A DNA stretch of 64,000 nucleotides. It comes from JAGVSR01 sp964589785. Its GTDB lineage: Bacteria; Pseudomonadota; Alphaproteobacteria; Rhizobiales; Hyphomicrobiaceae. The notes under the pieces were generated by a model. That model searched no databases. It had not been told where the DNA came from and saw only the letters and a program-made list of their open reading frames with translations. Numbering within the stretch: the stretch's first letter is position 1; each line of letters begins with the position of its first letter. The position numbers and the translations under genes are program-made. This document shows positions 33,872 to 42,317 of this stretch, in pieces. Where the stretch lies: the NCBI GenBank assembly GCA_964589785.1, contig CAZPUQ010000010.1, forward strand, positions 32,727-96,726, given 5' to 3'.

Positions 33872-35161
33872 ATGACCTTCGAGATTTTTCTGACCCTGGC
33901 CGCGATCGCGTTCCTGATCGCGCTGTCCGCCTTCTTCAACGGATCGGAGACGGCGCTCACCGCGTCGTCCCGCGCCCGCATGCATGCGCTGGAGCAGGAA
34001 GGCAATGTGCGCGCGGCGCTGGTCACGCGGCTGCTGGGATCGCCCGAGAAGCTGATCGGCGCCATCCTGCTCGGCAACACGCTTGTGGACGTTCTGGCCG
34101 CCGCCCTGGCGTCGGGGCTCGCCGTGCAACTGGCGGGCGAGGTCGGCGTCCTCTACGCGACCGTCATCATGACCGTCCTGATCGTCATCTTCGGCGCGGT
34201 GCTGCCCAAGACCTACGCCCTGGCCTTCTCCGATCGCATGGCGCTGCTCGTGGCCCCGATCATGCGGGTGATCGTGATCGCGCTGGCCCCGTTCACGAAG
34301 GCGATCGAGTTCGTGGTGCGCCAGTTCCTGCGGCTCACTCCGACGACGAAGGACGACGCGGCCAACATCCTCGCCGCGCACGAGGAGATCCGCGGCACCA
34401 TCGATCTCCAGGCGAAGGAGGGCACGGTTCCCCGGCACGATGCGGAGATGCTGGGCGGCGTGCTCGATCTGCGCGACCTGCAGGTGGCCGACATCATGAT
34501 CCATCGCACCAAGATGGAGACGCTCGATGCCGACAGCGATCCGCAGGAGGTCATCGACGAGATCCTGAAGTCGCAATATACGCGCATGCCGCTCTGGAAG
34601 GACGAGCCGGAGAACATCGTCGCGGTGCTGCATACGAAGGACCTGCTCATCGCGCTCGGCAATGTCGGCTGGGACGTCTCCAAGCTCGATATCATGAGCT
34701 TTGCGCAGGCCCCCTGGTTCGTGCCCGACACGACGAGCCTCAAGACGCAGCTCAACCAGTTCCTGAAGAAGAAGGCGCAGATGGCGCTCGTCGTCGACGA
34801 GTACGGCGAGGTCCAGGGCCTCATCACCCTGGAGGACATCCTGGAGGAGATCGTCGGCCAGATCGCCGACGAGCACGACACGCACGAGATGGGCATCCGC
34901 CTGCAGGCGGATGGGACGGTGAACGTGGACGGCACGGTGGCGATCCGCGACCTCAACCGTCACATGGACTGGAGCCTGCCTGAGGACGAGGCGACGACGC
35001 TCGCAGGTCTTGTCATCCACGAGGCCCAGACGATCCCCGAGCCGGGCCAGGTCTTCACGTTCTACGGCTACCGGTTCGAGATCCTGCGCAAGACGCGCAA
35101 CAAGATCGCCGCCCTGCGCATCACGCGGCTGGCGCCCGAGGTCGAGGACCCAAGCGGCTGA
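33872..35161 (+). CDS. CNNM/HlyC-CorC family membrane protein with CBS pair
   Basis: The 429-residue protein has an N-terminal DUF21 (CNNM) domain with four helices, containing FFNGSETALTASSRARMHALEQEG (about residues 20-44), a family signature, followed by two CBS domains (VADIMIHRTKMETL, EYGEVQGLITLEDILEEIVGQIADEHD) and a C-terminal CorC-HlyC domain (LRLQADGTVNVDGTVAIRDLNRHM; LAGLVIHEAQTIPEPGQVFTFYGYRFEIL). CNNM-type proteins are linked with Mg2+ (and Co2+) transport; older annotation calls them hemolysins. It is 93 bp after aroB in the same direction. A metal-transport role is family knowledge, not seen directly. Confidence 0.88.
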   Translation: MTFEIFLTLAAIAFLIALSAFFNGSETALTASSRARMHALEQEGNVRAALVTRLLGSPEKLIGAILLGNTLVDVLAAALASGLAVQLAGEVGVLYATVIMTVLIVIFGAVLPKTYALAFSDRMALLVAPIMRVIVIALAPFTKAIEFVVRQFLRLTPTTKDDAANILAAHEEIRGTIDLQAKEGTVPRHDAEMLGGVLDLRDLQVADIMIHRTKMETLDADSDPQEVIDEILKSQYTRMPLWKDEPENIVAVLHTKDLLIALGNVGWDVSKLDIMSFAQAPWFVPDTTSLKTQLNQFLKKKAQMALVVDEYGEVQGLITLEDILEEIVGQIADEHDTHEMGIRLQADGTVNVDGTVAIRDLNRHMDWSLPEDEATTLAGLVIHEAQTIPEPGQVFTFYGYRFEILRKTRNKIAALRITRLAPEVEDPSG

Positions 35162-35213
35162 CGCGCAGCTTTTGGGGTTGGACGGGCCTGGACGTGGCGC
35201 CGTACGACGGGCG

Positions 35214-37106
35214 TCAATGCACCACGCGGCGCTTCGGCGGACGCGAGGGCACGGCCGCCTTGTCCGGCGTGCCGCGTTCCTCGAACAGCTCCACCAGCTT
35301 GTCCGTCATGGCGCCGGCCAGCTCGCTTGCATCCGTGATGGTCACCGCGCGGCGATAGTAGCGCGTCACGTCGTGGCCGATGCCGATGGCGATCAGCTCC
35401 ACGGGCGAGCGCGTCTCGATCTCGTGGATCACCTGTCGCAAATGGTGCTCCAGATAGCTGCCCGTGTTCACCGACAGCGTGGAATCGTCGACGGGGGCAC
35501 CGTCCGAGATCATCATGAGGATGCGGCGCTGCTCGGGCCGCGCCATCAGGCGCTGATGCGCCCACGCCAGCGCCTCGCCGTCGATGTTCTCCTTCAACAG
35601 GCCCTCGCGCATCATCAGCGCGAGCGAGCGCTTGGCGCGGCGCCAGGGGGCGTCGGCGGTCTTGTAGATGATGTGGCGCAGGTCGTTGAGCCGTCCGGGG
35701 TTCTGCGGCTTGCCGGCGGCCAGCCATTTCTCGCGTGCCTCGCCGCCCTTCCAGGCCTTGGTGGTGAAGCCCAGGATCTCCACCTTCACGCCGCAGCGCT
35801 CCAGCGTGCGCGCCAGGATATCGGCGCAGCAGGCCGCCACCATGATCGGCCGGCCTCGCATCGAGCCCGAATTGTCGATCAGCAGCGTCACGACGGTGTC
35901 GCGGAAGTCCGTGTCGCGCTCGCGCATGAAGGAGAGCGCGTGCATGGGGTCGATGATGATGCGGGTCAGCCGTGCGCTGTCGAGCGCGCCTTCCTCGAGG
36001 TCGAAATCCCAGGCCCGGTTCTGCTTGGCAAGGAGGCGGCGCTGCAGCCGGTTGGCGAGCCGCGAGACGGTGGAGGCCAGGACGCGCAGCTCCTTGTCGA
36101 GGAACGTGCGCAGGCGATCGAGCTCCTCCGGCGTCGAGAGCTTGTCGGCTTCCACGACTTCGTCGTTGTCGCTGGAGAAGACCCGGTAGCCGAAGCTCTC
36201 CGGCGCATCGAGCACGGAGAGGTTCGGCCGCCACGGCTCGGCGGTCTCGCTTTCGGCCTCGCCGTCGGAGTCGATCTCGATGTCCTGCATCTCGCCGGCA
36301 TCGGCGGCTTCGGCCGTCTCTCCGCTCTCCCCTTCGCTGTCGCGGTCCTCGCCGGCGTCTTCCTGCCCCTCGCTGCCTTCCTCCTCGGCCTCGGTGTCCT
36401 CCTCGCCGCCCTCGGGTTTCTGCTCGTGCTCGTCCTCGCTGTCCTCGCGCTCGCCCTCGTTGGGCTGCTCGGCCATCTCGAGGCTGCGCAACAGATCGCG
36501 GACGAGACGGCCGAACGCCTCCTGGTCGGCGGACTTGGCGACGAGCTGCCGCAAGGTCTTGCCGCAGCGCTGTTCGAGGAGCGGACGCCAGACGTCGGCC
36601 AGCGCTCTTGCCGTGGCGGGCGGGGCCTGGCCGGTCAGCCGCTCGCGCACGATGAGCGCGAGGGCCTCGTCGAGCGGAGCCTCCTCGCGCGACTGCACGT
36701 TGGCGTATCGGCCATGCGCGAAATAATCCTCGCACTTGGCGGCGAGGTTGCCGGCCATGCCGTCCATGCGATTGGCGCCGATGGCTTCCACGCGCGCCTG
36801 CTCCACGGCTTCGAAGACGGCGCGCGCCTCGCCCGAGGCGGGCGCGAGCTTGCGGTGCACCTTCTCGTCGTGGCAGGCGAGTGTCAGCGCGAGACTGTCG
36901 GCCCAGCCGCGCATGACCGCGATCTCGCGCGGCGAGGGCACGCGCGCCGGCTCCGGCAGGTGCACGTGGCGGCCTTCAAGGGCGGGCCTGCCGGGCGCGA
37001 ACTCGACGCTGACCTTCTCGTCGCCCGCCACCGCGCGCACGGTGAGCCCCACGACCCGCTTCAGCGGCTCGGATGGCGCTTCCCTGCGTTTCACCGATGA
37101 AGGCAT
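35214..37106 (-). CDS. cobT: CobT, aerobic cobaltochelatase subunit
   Basis: CobT with CobS and CobN inserts cobalt into hydrogenobyrinate a,c-diamide in aerobic cobalamin synthesis. The 630-residue protein starts at ATG 37106 with GGCGAGG upstream. It has an N-terminal domain, a long acidic linker (EGEREDSEDEHEQKPEGG; about residues 220-290) and a C-terminal von Willebrand A domain with the MIDAS motif DNSGSM (about residue 412-417) and later ISDGAPVDD. It follows cobS by 13 bp. Charge clustering in the linker is typical of CobT. Confidence 0.92.
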   Translation of the reverse strand: MPSSVKRREAPSEPLKRVVGLTVRAVAGDEKVSVEFAPGRPALEGRHVHLPEPARVPSPREIAVMRGWADSLALTLACHDEKVHRKLAPASGEARAVFEAVEQARVEAIGANRMDGMAGNLAAKCEDYFAHGRYANVQSREEAPLDEALALIVRERLTGQAPPATARALADVWRPLLEQRCGKTLRQLVAKSADQEAFGRLVRDLLRSLEMAEQPNEGEREDSEDEHEQKPEGGEEDTEAEEEGSEGQEDAGEDRDSEGESGETAEAADAGEMQDIEIDSDGEAESETAEPWRPNLSVLDAPESFGYRVFSSDNDEVVEADKLSTPEELDRLRTFLDKELRVLASTVSRLANRLQRRLLAKQNRAWDFDLEEGALDSARLTRIIIDPMHALSFMRERDTDFRDTVVTLLIDNSGSMRGRPIMVAACCADILARTLERCGVKVEILGFTTKAWKGGEAREKWLAAGKPQNPGRLNDLRHIIYKTADAPWRRAKRSLALMMREGLLKENIDGEALAWAHQRLMARPEQRRILMMISDGAPVDDSTLSVNTGSYLEHHLRQVIHEIETRSPVELIAIGIGHDVTRYYRRAVTITDASELAGAMTDKLVELFEERGTPDKAAVPSRPPKRRVVH

Positions 37107-37119
37107 CCCGCCTCGCCGA

Positions 37120-38118
37120 TCAGGAGAGCGCCACGTTGGCGGCGCTTTCGGGCAGCTCCTCGCCGAAGGCGCGCTGGTAGAACTCCGCCACCAGCGGCCG
37201 CTCGAGCTCATCGCACTTGTTGAGGAACGTGACGCGGAAGGCGAAGCCGACATCCCCGAAGATGTCGGCATTCTCCGCCCAGGTGATGACCGTGCGCGGG
37301 CTCATGACGGTGGAGAGGTCGCCGTTGATGAAGGCCGAGCGCGTCAGGTCCGCGACGCGCACCATGGCGCCCACCTGCTTCCTCTTGGCATCCGACTTCG
37401 CGAACGACTTTACCTTGGCCAGCACGATGCGCACCTCGTCGTCGTGCGGCAGGTAGTTGAGCGTCGTCACGATCGACCAGCGGTCCATCTGGCCCTGGTT
37501 GATCTGCTGCGTGCCGTGATAGAGGCCCGAGGTGTCGCCGAGGCCGATGGTGTTCGTCGTGGCGAAGAGACGGAACGCCGGATGCGGCTTGATGACCTTC
37601 GACTGGTCGAGCAGCGTCAGCTTGCCCGAGACCTCCAGCACGCGCTGGATGACGAACATGACGTCGGGACGGCCGGCGTCGTACTCGTCGAAGACGAGCG
37701 CGGTGTTGGAACGCAGGCAGTAGGGCAGGATGCCCTCGCGGAACTCGGTGACCTGCTTGCCGTCCTTAAGGACGATCGCGTCCTTGCCGACGAGGTCGAT
37801 GCGGCTCACGTGGCTGTCGAGGTTGACGCGGATGCACGGCCAGTTGAGTCGCGCGGCGACCTGCTCGATGTGGGTCGACTTGCCCGTCCCGTGGTAGCCT
37901 TGCACCATGACGCGACGGTTGTGCTTGAAGCCGGCCAGGATCGCGAGCGTCACGTCGCGGTTGAAGAGATAGTCGGCGTCGAGGTCGGGCACGTGCTCGT
38001 CCGCCTTCGAGTAGGCCGGCACCTCCATGTCCGTCTCGATGCCGAAGACCTGGCGCACCGACAGCTTGAGGTCGGGCAAGCCGGGCGTTTCGTGTGTGGC
38101 AGGAGACGGCGCGCGCAT
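37120..38118 (-). CDS. cobS: CobS, aerobic cobaltochelatase AAA+ subunit
   Basis: The 332-residue AAA+ ATPase has the Walker A motif GYHGTGKST (K80), Walker B ALVFDEYDAG (about residue 133-142) and the sensor FATTNTIGLGD. It forms a hexameric complex with CobT that powers cobalt insertion by CobN. The N-terminal PDLKLSVRQVFGI is a CobS signature. CobS is the first gene of a cobS-cobT pair and follows the J-domain gene by 127 bp; cobN is not in this window. No cobalamin riboswitch was seen upstream. Confidence 0.94.
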   Translation of the reverse strand: MRAPSPATHETPGLPDLKLSVRQVFGIETDMEVPAYSKADEHVPDLDADYLFNRDVTLAILAGFKHNRRVMVQGYHGTGKSTHIEQVAARLNWPCIRVNLDSHVSRIDLVGKDAIVLKDGKQVTEFREGILPYCLRSNTALVFDEYDAGRPDVMFVIQRVLEVSGKLTLLDQSKVIKPHPAFRLFATTNTIGLGDTSGLYHGTQQINQGQMDRWSIVTTLNYLPHDDEVRIVLAKVKSFAKSDAKRKQVGAMVRVADLTRSAFINGDLSTVMSPRTVITWAENADIFGDVGFAFRVTFLNKCDELERPLVAEFYQRAFGEELPESAANVALS

Positions 38119-38245
38119 GAAGGGTCCTTCGCAAGATGGTGTCGCGGCGGCGCGGGGCGACGGCGCAAACCGCGAGAGGCGCTAGAGGCAATCGACCCCG
38201 GTCGGGATCGGAGTGAGGGCGGCGCCCCCGCGGGGCCTGCCGCCG

Positions 38246-38887
38246 TCAGACAAGACCAGCCTGTTTCAGGTAATTATAGGCTTGAATGATCTCGCGCAAC
38301 TTCTCCTCCGAGCGGGTGTCGCCGCCGTTGGCGTCGGGATGGTGAAGCTTCACCAGCTCCTTGAATCGGGCCTTGATCTCGTCCTTGCCGACACCCTGCC
38401 GCAGACCGAGAGTCGTCAGGGCTTTCCTCTCGAGCGGCTTCAACTGGCGCCGGCTCTCGATGGGAGCGGAGCGCGACTGGCGGGCCCGCCAGGCAAAGAA
38501 CGCGGCCGGATCGTTGGGGGCAGGACCGTCCGCGGTCTCGCTCGCGGGGGCCGCACCCGAGCGCCCCTCGCGCAGGCCGGGCGCCCACGAGTTCGCCCCC
38601 ATCTTCCAGGTCGGGCGATGCCCCGTCAGGGCATCCTTCTGGAAATCGGCGACCTCGCGATCGGACATGCCGTCGAAATAATTGTACTTCGCATTGTACT
38701 CGCGCACGTGATCGATGCAGAAGCGGAAATACTCGCCGTCTCGCCCGCGTCCTTTCGGCGCACGATGGGTCGCCGTCTGCCCGCATCCCTTCCACTGGCA
38801 GACCGGCTCGCCGGCGCGCGTCTCCTCCTCGCGGGCCCGCTTGGCGCCGACGCGGATGGAATCGAAATATTTCGAGTGAAGCTTCAT
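38246..38887 (-). CDS. J-domain (DnaJ-like) protein
   Basis: The 213-residue protein ends in a J domain: LKPLERKALTTLGLRQGVGKDEIKARFKELVKLHHPDANGGD, with the HPD tripeptide that stimulates DnaK ATPase, at about residue 182-184. The N-terminal half has a Cys/His motif (CQWKGCGQTATHRAPKG and YFRFCIDH) that could bind zinc. It is encoded just upstream of cobS in the same direction, an arrangement conserved in Hyphomicrobiales, perhaps for folding of the cobaltochelatase, which is inference. ATG 38887 is chosen because the longer frame starts with unrelated hydrophobic residues. Confidence 0.85.
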   Translation of the reverse strand: MKLHSKYFDSIRVGAKRAREEETRAGEPVCQWKGCGQTATHRAPKGRGRDGEYFRFCIDHVREYNAKYNYFDGMSDREVADFQKDALTGHRPTWKMGANSWAPGLREGRSGAAPASETADGPAPNDPAAFFAWRARQSRSAPIESRRQLKPLERKALTTLGLRQGVGKDEIKARFKELVKLHHPDANGGDTRSEEKLREIIQAYNYLKQAGLV

Positions 38888-39031
38888 GGTCGCGAATATG
38901 ATTAAGCCGCTTGGCCGAAACAAGCCGAGCACTCTACCACAGCGCCAGCCGCGGCGTCGCGGCCGATGATGCGCCGAGTCGAGGCGGCGAGAAAATGTTC
39001 AACGTGCAATCCGAGAGGCGAGAACGGCAAG

Positions 39032-39304
39032 ATGTCGATGGAAGCGAGAATCCGTGAGAAGCTCAGGATCGGGCTGAAGCCGGTCCGGCTCGATGTCGTC
39101 AACGAGAGTGAGAAGCACGCCGGCCATCGCTCGTCCCCGGGCACGGGGCAGAGCCACTTCCGCGTGCTCGTCGTGTCGGAGAAGTTCGCCGGCCAGTCCC
39201 GCGTGGCGCGCCATCGCATGGTCAACGCGCTCATTGCCGACGAACTGGCGGGCGGCGTGCATGCGCTCGCGCTGACGACCTACGCGCCGGGCGAGGCGGA
39301 CTGA
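39032..39304 (+). CDS. bolA: BolA-family protein
   Basis: The 90-residue protein has the BolA fold: IREKLRIGLKPVRLDVVNESEKHAGH, SHFRVLVVSEKFAGQSRVARHRMVNALIADEL and GVHALALTTYAPGE. The conserved histidine near GH (residue 31) and the C-terminal H (VHAL) are the ligands of the Fe-S cluster shared with monothiol glutaredoxins. It diverges from the J-domain gene. ATG 39032 (MSMEARI) is preferred over upstream ATG 38966. Confidence 0.88.
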   Translation: MSMEARIREKLRIGLKPVRLDVVNESEKHAGHRSSPGTGQSHFRVLVVSEKFAGQSRVARHRMVNALIADELAGGVHALALTTYAPGEAD

Positions 39305-39580
39305 TCCATTGCCGGTCCCGCGCGGCCGCAGCCCGGCGGATAAGGCTTCCACGCCGTACGAAGCCCGTCCTTTCGATTTTCGGCTTGAGGATTTTTTCCT
39401 TGTTGTGCGAGACGGTTGCCCGGACTCCGTTGCGACGGTCCAGGCACCGCCCCAACGCGTCACGGATCTTCCCGCTGCCTCGGTGCTGCCCGGATGTCCG
39501 AATTGAATGACGCCGCCGGCCGTGTGCAAATACTATGAGCCGTCCCGTTCCCTCCGTTCGAGTGCGCTGCGTTTCACGCC

Positions 39581-40342
39581 ATGTCCGACCGCCACCTTTC
39601 CAGCGACGACGCCGACGTCCTCATCGCCCGCGTCCGCGAGGAGATCGCCCGGCGCCGCATCTCGCGCCAGCGGCTCGCCGACGACGCGCGCATCAGCGTC
39701 TCGACCCTCGAAAAGGTCCTGTCGGGCCGGCGGACGTTCACGCTCGCCACGCTCGTCCGTCTCGAAGAGGCGCTCGGCATGCCGCTCAGGCCCGCGCACT
39801 TGAACGGCGCCAGGCGATCCGCGGGCCCGCCGGACATCGCAGCCGATGAGCTCGGCAGTTACGCCCGCGTGCAAGTCGCCTGGCTCGAAGGCAGCTATCT
39901 GACGCTGATCCCGTCGTTCGGTGAGCGCTCGGCCGTAGCGGCCTACCGCACGGACCTGAGCTGGGACGACCGCGAGGCCTGCCTCGCCTTCCGCGAGTCG
40001 GAGCGCATCGATGGCGCCTTCGCGCAGCATGGCCGCGTCGCGATGCCGGGCCAGACCGGCCACATCTATCTCGTCACCAATCGCCACGGCCAGCAGCGTC
40101 TCGCCATCCTGTCGCGACCGGCGAGCACGGGCGCGATGCACGGCATCCTGACGACTCTCCACGCGGGGCGCGGCGCGCAACTGACGCCGGTCGCCGCGCC
40201 GATCGTGCTGCTGCCGCTTGCGAAAGGCGCGGACCGCCCCATGTTCGGCCGCATCGCGCAGGGTCACGGCGACTTCGCGCGCTACCGGACGCTGCTGCGG
40301 CGGACCCTGGAGGAATCCTTTGCCGTGCTGATGGCCGTCTGA
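39581..40342 (+). CDS. XRE-family transcriptional regulator with C-terminal sensor-like domain
   Basis: The 253-residue protein opens with a helix-turn-helix of the Cro/CI type: VREEIARRRISRQRLADDARISVSTLEKVLSGRRTFTLATLVRLEEALG (about residues 18-66). The remaining 180 residues are beta-rich (YARVQVAWLEGSYLTLIPSF; GHIYLVTNRHGQQRLAILSRP), probably a ligand- or signal-binding domain I do not recognise. No clear operator is visible nearby. The 276-bp spacer before it (39305-39580) holds no gene; it includes a T-rich GGATTTTTTCC near 39387. Confidence 0.75.
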   Translation: MSDRHLSSDDADVLIARVREEIARRRISRQRLADDARISVSTLEKVLSGRRTFTLATLVRLEEALGMPLRPAHLNGARRSAGPPDIAADELGSYARVQVAWLEGSYLTLIPSFGERSAVAAYRTDLSWDDREACLAFRESERIDGAFAQHGRVAMPGQTGHIYLVTNRHGQQRLAILSRPASTGAMHGILTTLHAGRGAQLTPVAAPIVLLPLAKGADRPMFGRIAQGHGDFARYRTLLRRTLEESFAVLMAV

Positions 40343-40501
40343 CGTCAGCACGGCCTTAACGTTTTGGTGCGAAGCAGAATGGCACGATCGGAAACAGTCC
40401 GTTAAATCCAGCCCGGCCGGCCCCAACAACAGGCGGGTCGTCGGAGCCAATCCGCGTGTCAGCAAAGCGTGGAGCGAGCGCAGCATAGAGTGAGCAGAGT
40501 C

Positions 40502-41584
40502 ATGTCTCCGAGCCTTACCGGCTTTCTCAAGGTGCCCGCGGCGCGTCTTGCATCCCTGGCCGCGCTCGTCGGCTTTTCGTTTGCGAGCGGCGGGCTCGCC
40601 CTCGGCGCCGTCAAGCCGGGTCTCTCCGGCCTCAAGGCATCTCCGATCGACGTCGAGGCGCGTCCCATTTCCGCCTTCCACAGGGGTAGCTCCGACCGCA
40701 CGGTGTTCGGCAAGCTCGAGTGGCGCGGCGGACTGGAGCTTTCGGCAAACGCCCCGACCTTCGGCGGCTATTCGGAGCTCCTTCTCAGCCCCGACGGTCG
40801 GCACCTCCTCGCCGTGTCCGACGGCGGCACGTGGCTCAAGGCCCGGATCGGCTACGAGGGCACGCGCCCGCGCGCACTCGAGGATGCGGTCCTCGGTCCC
40901 GTGATGGGCCGCGATGGAGAGCCTCTGAAGCGGACGCGCGACCGCGACGCGGAGGGTCTGGCGCTGGCGGGCGGGTCGCTCGATGCGGGCGAGGTGCTGG
41001 TCTCGTTCGAGCACAACCATCGCATCGTGCGCTATCCCGTGTCGAAGAAGGGCCTTGGCCTGCCGCGCGAAACCCTGGCTCCGCCGCCGGGCTTCAACCG
41101 CGCCGCGCGCGACGGGCTCGAGGCGCTGACCGTCTTCAGCGGCGGACCCAACAAGGGCAAGCTCATCGCGTTCGGCGAGAACGCCAAGAGGTCCAACGGC
41201 CGGCTGGCGGGCTGGATCTGGTCGGGCGGCGCGGCCCGGCCGCTCGAGGTCGTCTCCCGCGGCGGCTTCTCGATCACCGCGGCGTCCTCGCTCAAGGACG
41301 GCACGCTTCTTTTGCTGGAGCGGCGGTTCACGTTCCTCGAAGGCGTCCGCATGCGCCTGCGCCGGATTGCGGCCGATGCCGTGAAGCCGGGCGCCGTGCT
41401 CGACGGCGAGATCCTGCTGGAGGCGGATCTCGGCTATGAGATCGACAACATGGAAGGCCTGGCCGTGCACACCGGGCCCGGCGGCGAGACCGTGCTAACC
41501 ATCCTGTCCGACGACAATTTCAATCCCTTGATCCAGCGCACGCTGCTGCTGCAGTTCGCTCTTCTCGACGCGCCGAACTCCTGA
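40502..41584 (+). CDS. exported phytase-like esterase domain protein
   Basis: ATG 40502 begins a signal peptide (VPAARLASLAALVGFSFASGGLALG). The 360-residue protein matches the family annotated 'esterase-like activity of phytase': FGGYSELLLSPDGRHLLAVSDGG, RDRDAEGLALAGG, VLVSFEHNHRIVRYPV, GLEALTVFSGGPNKGKLIAFGE and DNMEGLAVHTGPGGET are the family's conserved blocks and form a beta-propeller-like fold. The biochemical role is uncertain despite the name. A position next to rpmB and cobT is conserved in Hyphomicrobiales. It converges on rpmB, with a rpmB terminator between. Confidence 0.82.
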   Translation: MSPSLTGFLKVPAARLASLAALVGFSFASGGLALGAVKPGLSGLKASPIDVEARPISAFHRGSSDRTVFGKLEWRGGLELSANAPTFGGYSELLLSPDGRHLLAVSDGGTWLKARIGYEGTRPRALEDAVLGPVMGRDGEPLKRTRDRDAEGLALAGGSLDAGEVLVSFEHNHRIVRYPVSKKGLGLPRETLAPPPGFNRAARDGLEALTVFSGGPNKGKLIAFGENAKRSNGRLAGWIWSGGAARPLEVVSRGGFSITAASSLKDGTLLLLERRFTFLEGVRMRLRRIAADAVKPGAVLDGEILLEADLGYEIDNMEGLAVHTGPGGETVLTILSDDNFNPLIQRTLLLQFALLDAPNS

Positions 41585-41612
41585 CGCGCGCCGCGTTCGC
41601 CCTTTAAGCATG

Positions 41613-41640
41613 AAAAAGCGCGGAGCCGGCCGCTCCGCAC
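41613..41640 (-). terminator. rpmB terminator
   Basis: Read on the minus strand, GTGCGGAGC (41640-41632) pairs with GCTCCGCGC (41626-41618) over 9 bp with one wobble, a 5-base loop and five T (41617-41613). It is 28 bp past the rpmB stop. Confidence 0.85.
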
Positions 41641-41668
41641 TTGTCAATATTCGCAGCGAAAGATCCGA

Positions 41669-41962
41669 TCAGGCGGCCGCAGCGGCCTTCGACTTCACGA
41701 TCTCGCGCTTCAGCTTCTGAAGCTGCGGCGAGAGATCATCGTCGCCGGCCTTGAGCAGGAAGGCGTCGAGACCGCCCCGGTGCTCCACCGTCCGCAGCGC
41801 ATGGGCGCTGACGCGGACCTTCACGGCGCGGTCGAGAGTCTCGCTGATGAGCGTGACGTGAACGAGGTTGGGACGGAAGGTCCGCTTGGTCTTGTTCTCG
41901 GCGTGGCTCCGGAGCTGGCCGCTCATCGGTAGCTTGCCCGTCAATTCGCAACGCCGCGTCAT
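41669..41962 (-). CDS. rpmB: ribosomal protein L28
   Basis: The 97-residue L28 has TRRCELTGKLPMSGQLRSHAENKTKR, FRPNLVHVTLISETLDRAVKVRVSAHALRTVEHRGGLDAFLLKA, the typical alphaproteobacterial sequence. It starts at ATG 41962, 9 bases after AGGAG. It is a monocistronic unit: a strong promoter 125 bp upstream, a terminator-like hairpin in the leader (see separate entries) and a terminator 28 bp downstream. The leader arrangement suggests that expression may be set by attenuation. Confidence 0.95.
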   Translation of the reverse strand: MTRRCELTGKLPMSGQLRSHAENKTKRTFRPNLVHVTLISETLDRAVKVRVSAHALRTVEHRGGLDAFLLKAGDDDLSPQLQKLKREIVKSKAAAAA

Positions 41963-42038
41963 GGGTCGCATCTCCTGGTGATCGCGCCGAAGCCCCGTCG
42001 GGAGGTCGCGCGGGCCCGCCAACGGGCTCGTGATCCTG

Positions 42039-42082
42039 AAAAAAGCGCGGCCCCGCCGGTATCGTCCCGGCGGGGCGGTCGC
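42039..42082 (-). terminator. terminator-like hairpin in the rpmB leader
   Basis: On the minus strand, only a few bases after the -10 box, GCCCCGCCGG (42076-42067) pairs perfectly with CCGGCGGGGC (42059-42050 with 42050) around a 7-base loop. The stem extends further with one mismatch and one bulge, then meets six T (42044-42039). Read-through would be needed for rpmB transcription, so this is a candidate attenuator; the anti-terminator form was not identified. Confidence 0.7.
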
Positions 42083-42085
42083 GGT

Positions 42086-42114
42086 TCTATACTGAGAGGG
42101 CCCTGGAGCGTCAA
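42086..42114 (-). promoter_or_regulatory. rpmB promoter
   Basis: On the minus strand TTGACG (42114-42109) and TATAGA (42091-42086) are exactly 17 bases apart, a near-consensus sigma-70-type promoter. Transcription would begin at about 42080, giving a leader of about 118 nt to the rpmB ATG, and passing at once through the terminator-like hairpin described above. No other minus-strand gene lies between here and 43190. Confidence 0.8.
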
Positions 42115-42317
42115 GCCTCGCCGGGGGTCAGGACGGCGGTACGTGCGGCGACGCCGGCCGCGGCGCCTGGAGGCCCGCGTGCCAAAGCCACGCACCGGGA
42201 AGGGAAGTCTTTACGTTTTTGCCTCACGGTGGAGGCCGGACGAGGTCCGTCGACCGGTGTTCAGGAACAGAGGTGCGGCGCGTGTGCCGCGCCGTCGTAT
42301 CGAGAGTGGTGTCAGTC

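Noticed and set aside
38119..38245. Cobalamin riboswitch before cobS
   Set aside because: The spacer is 127 bp and lacks the conserved B12-box type elements; it is mainly J-domain to cobS spacing.
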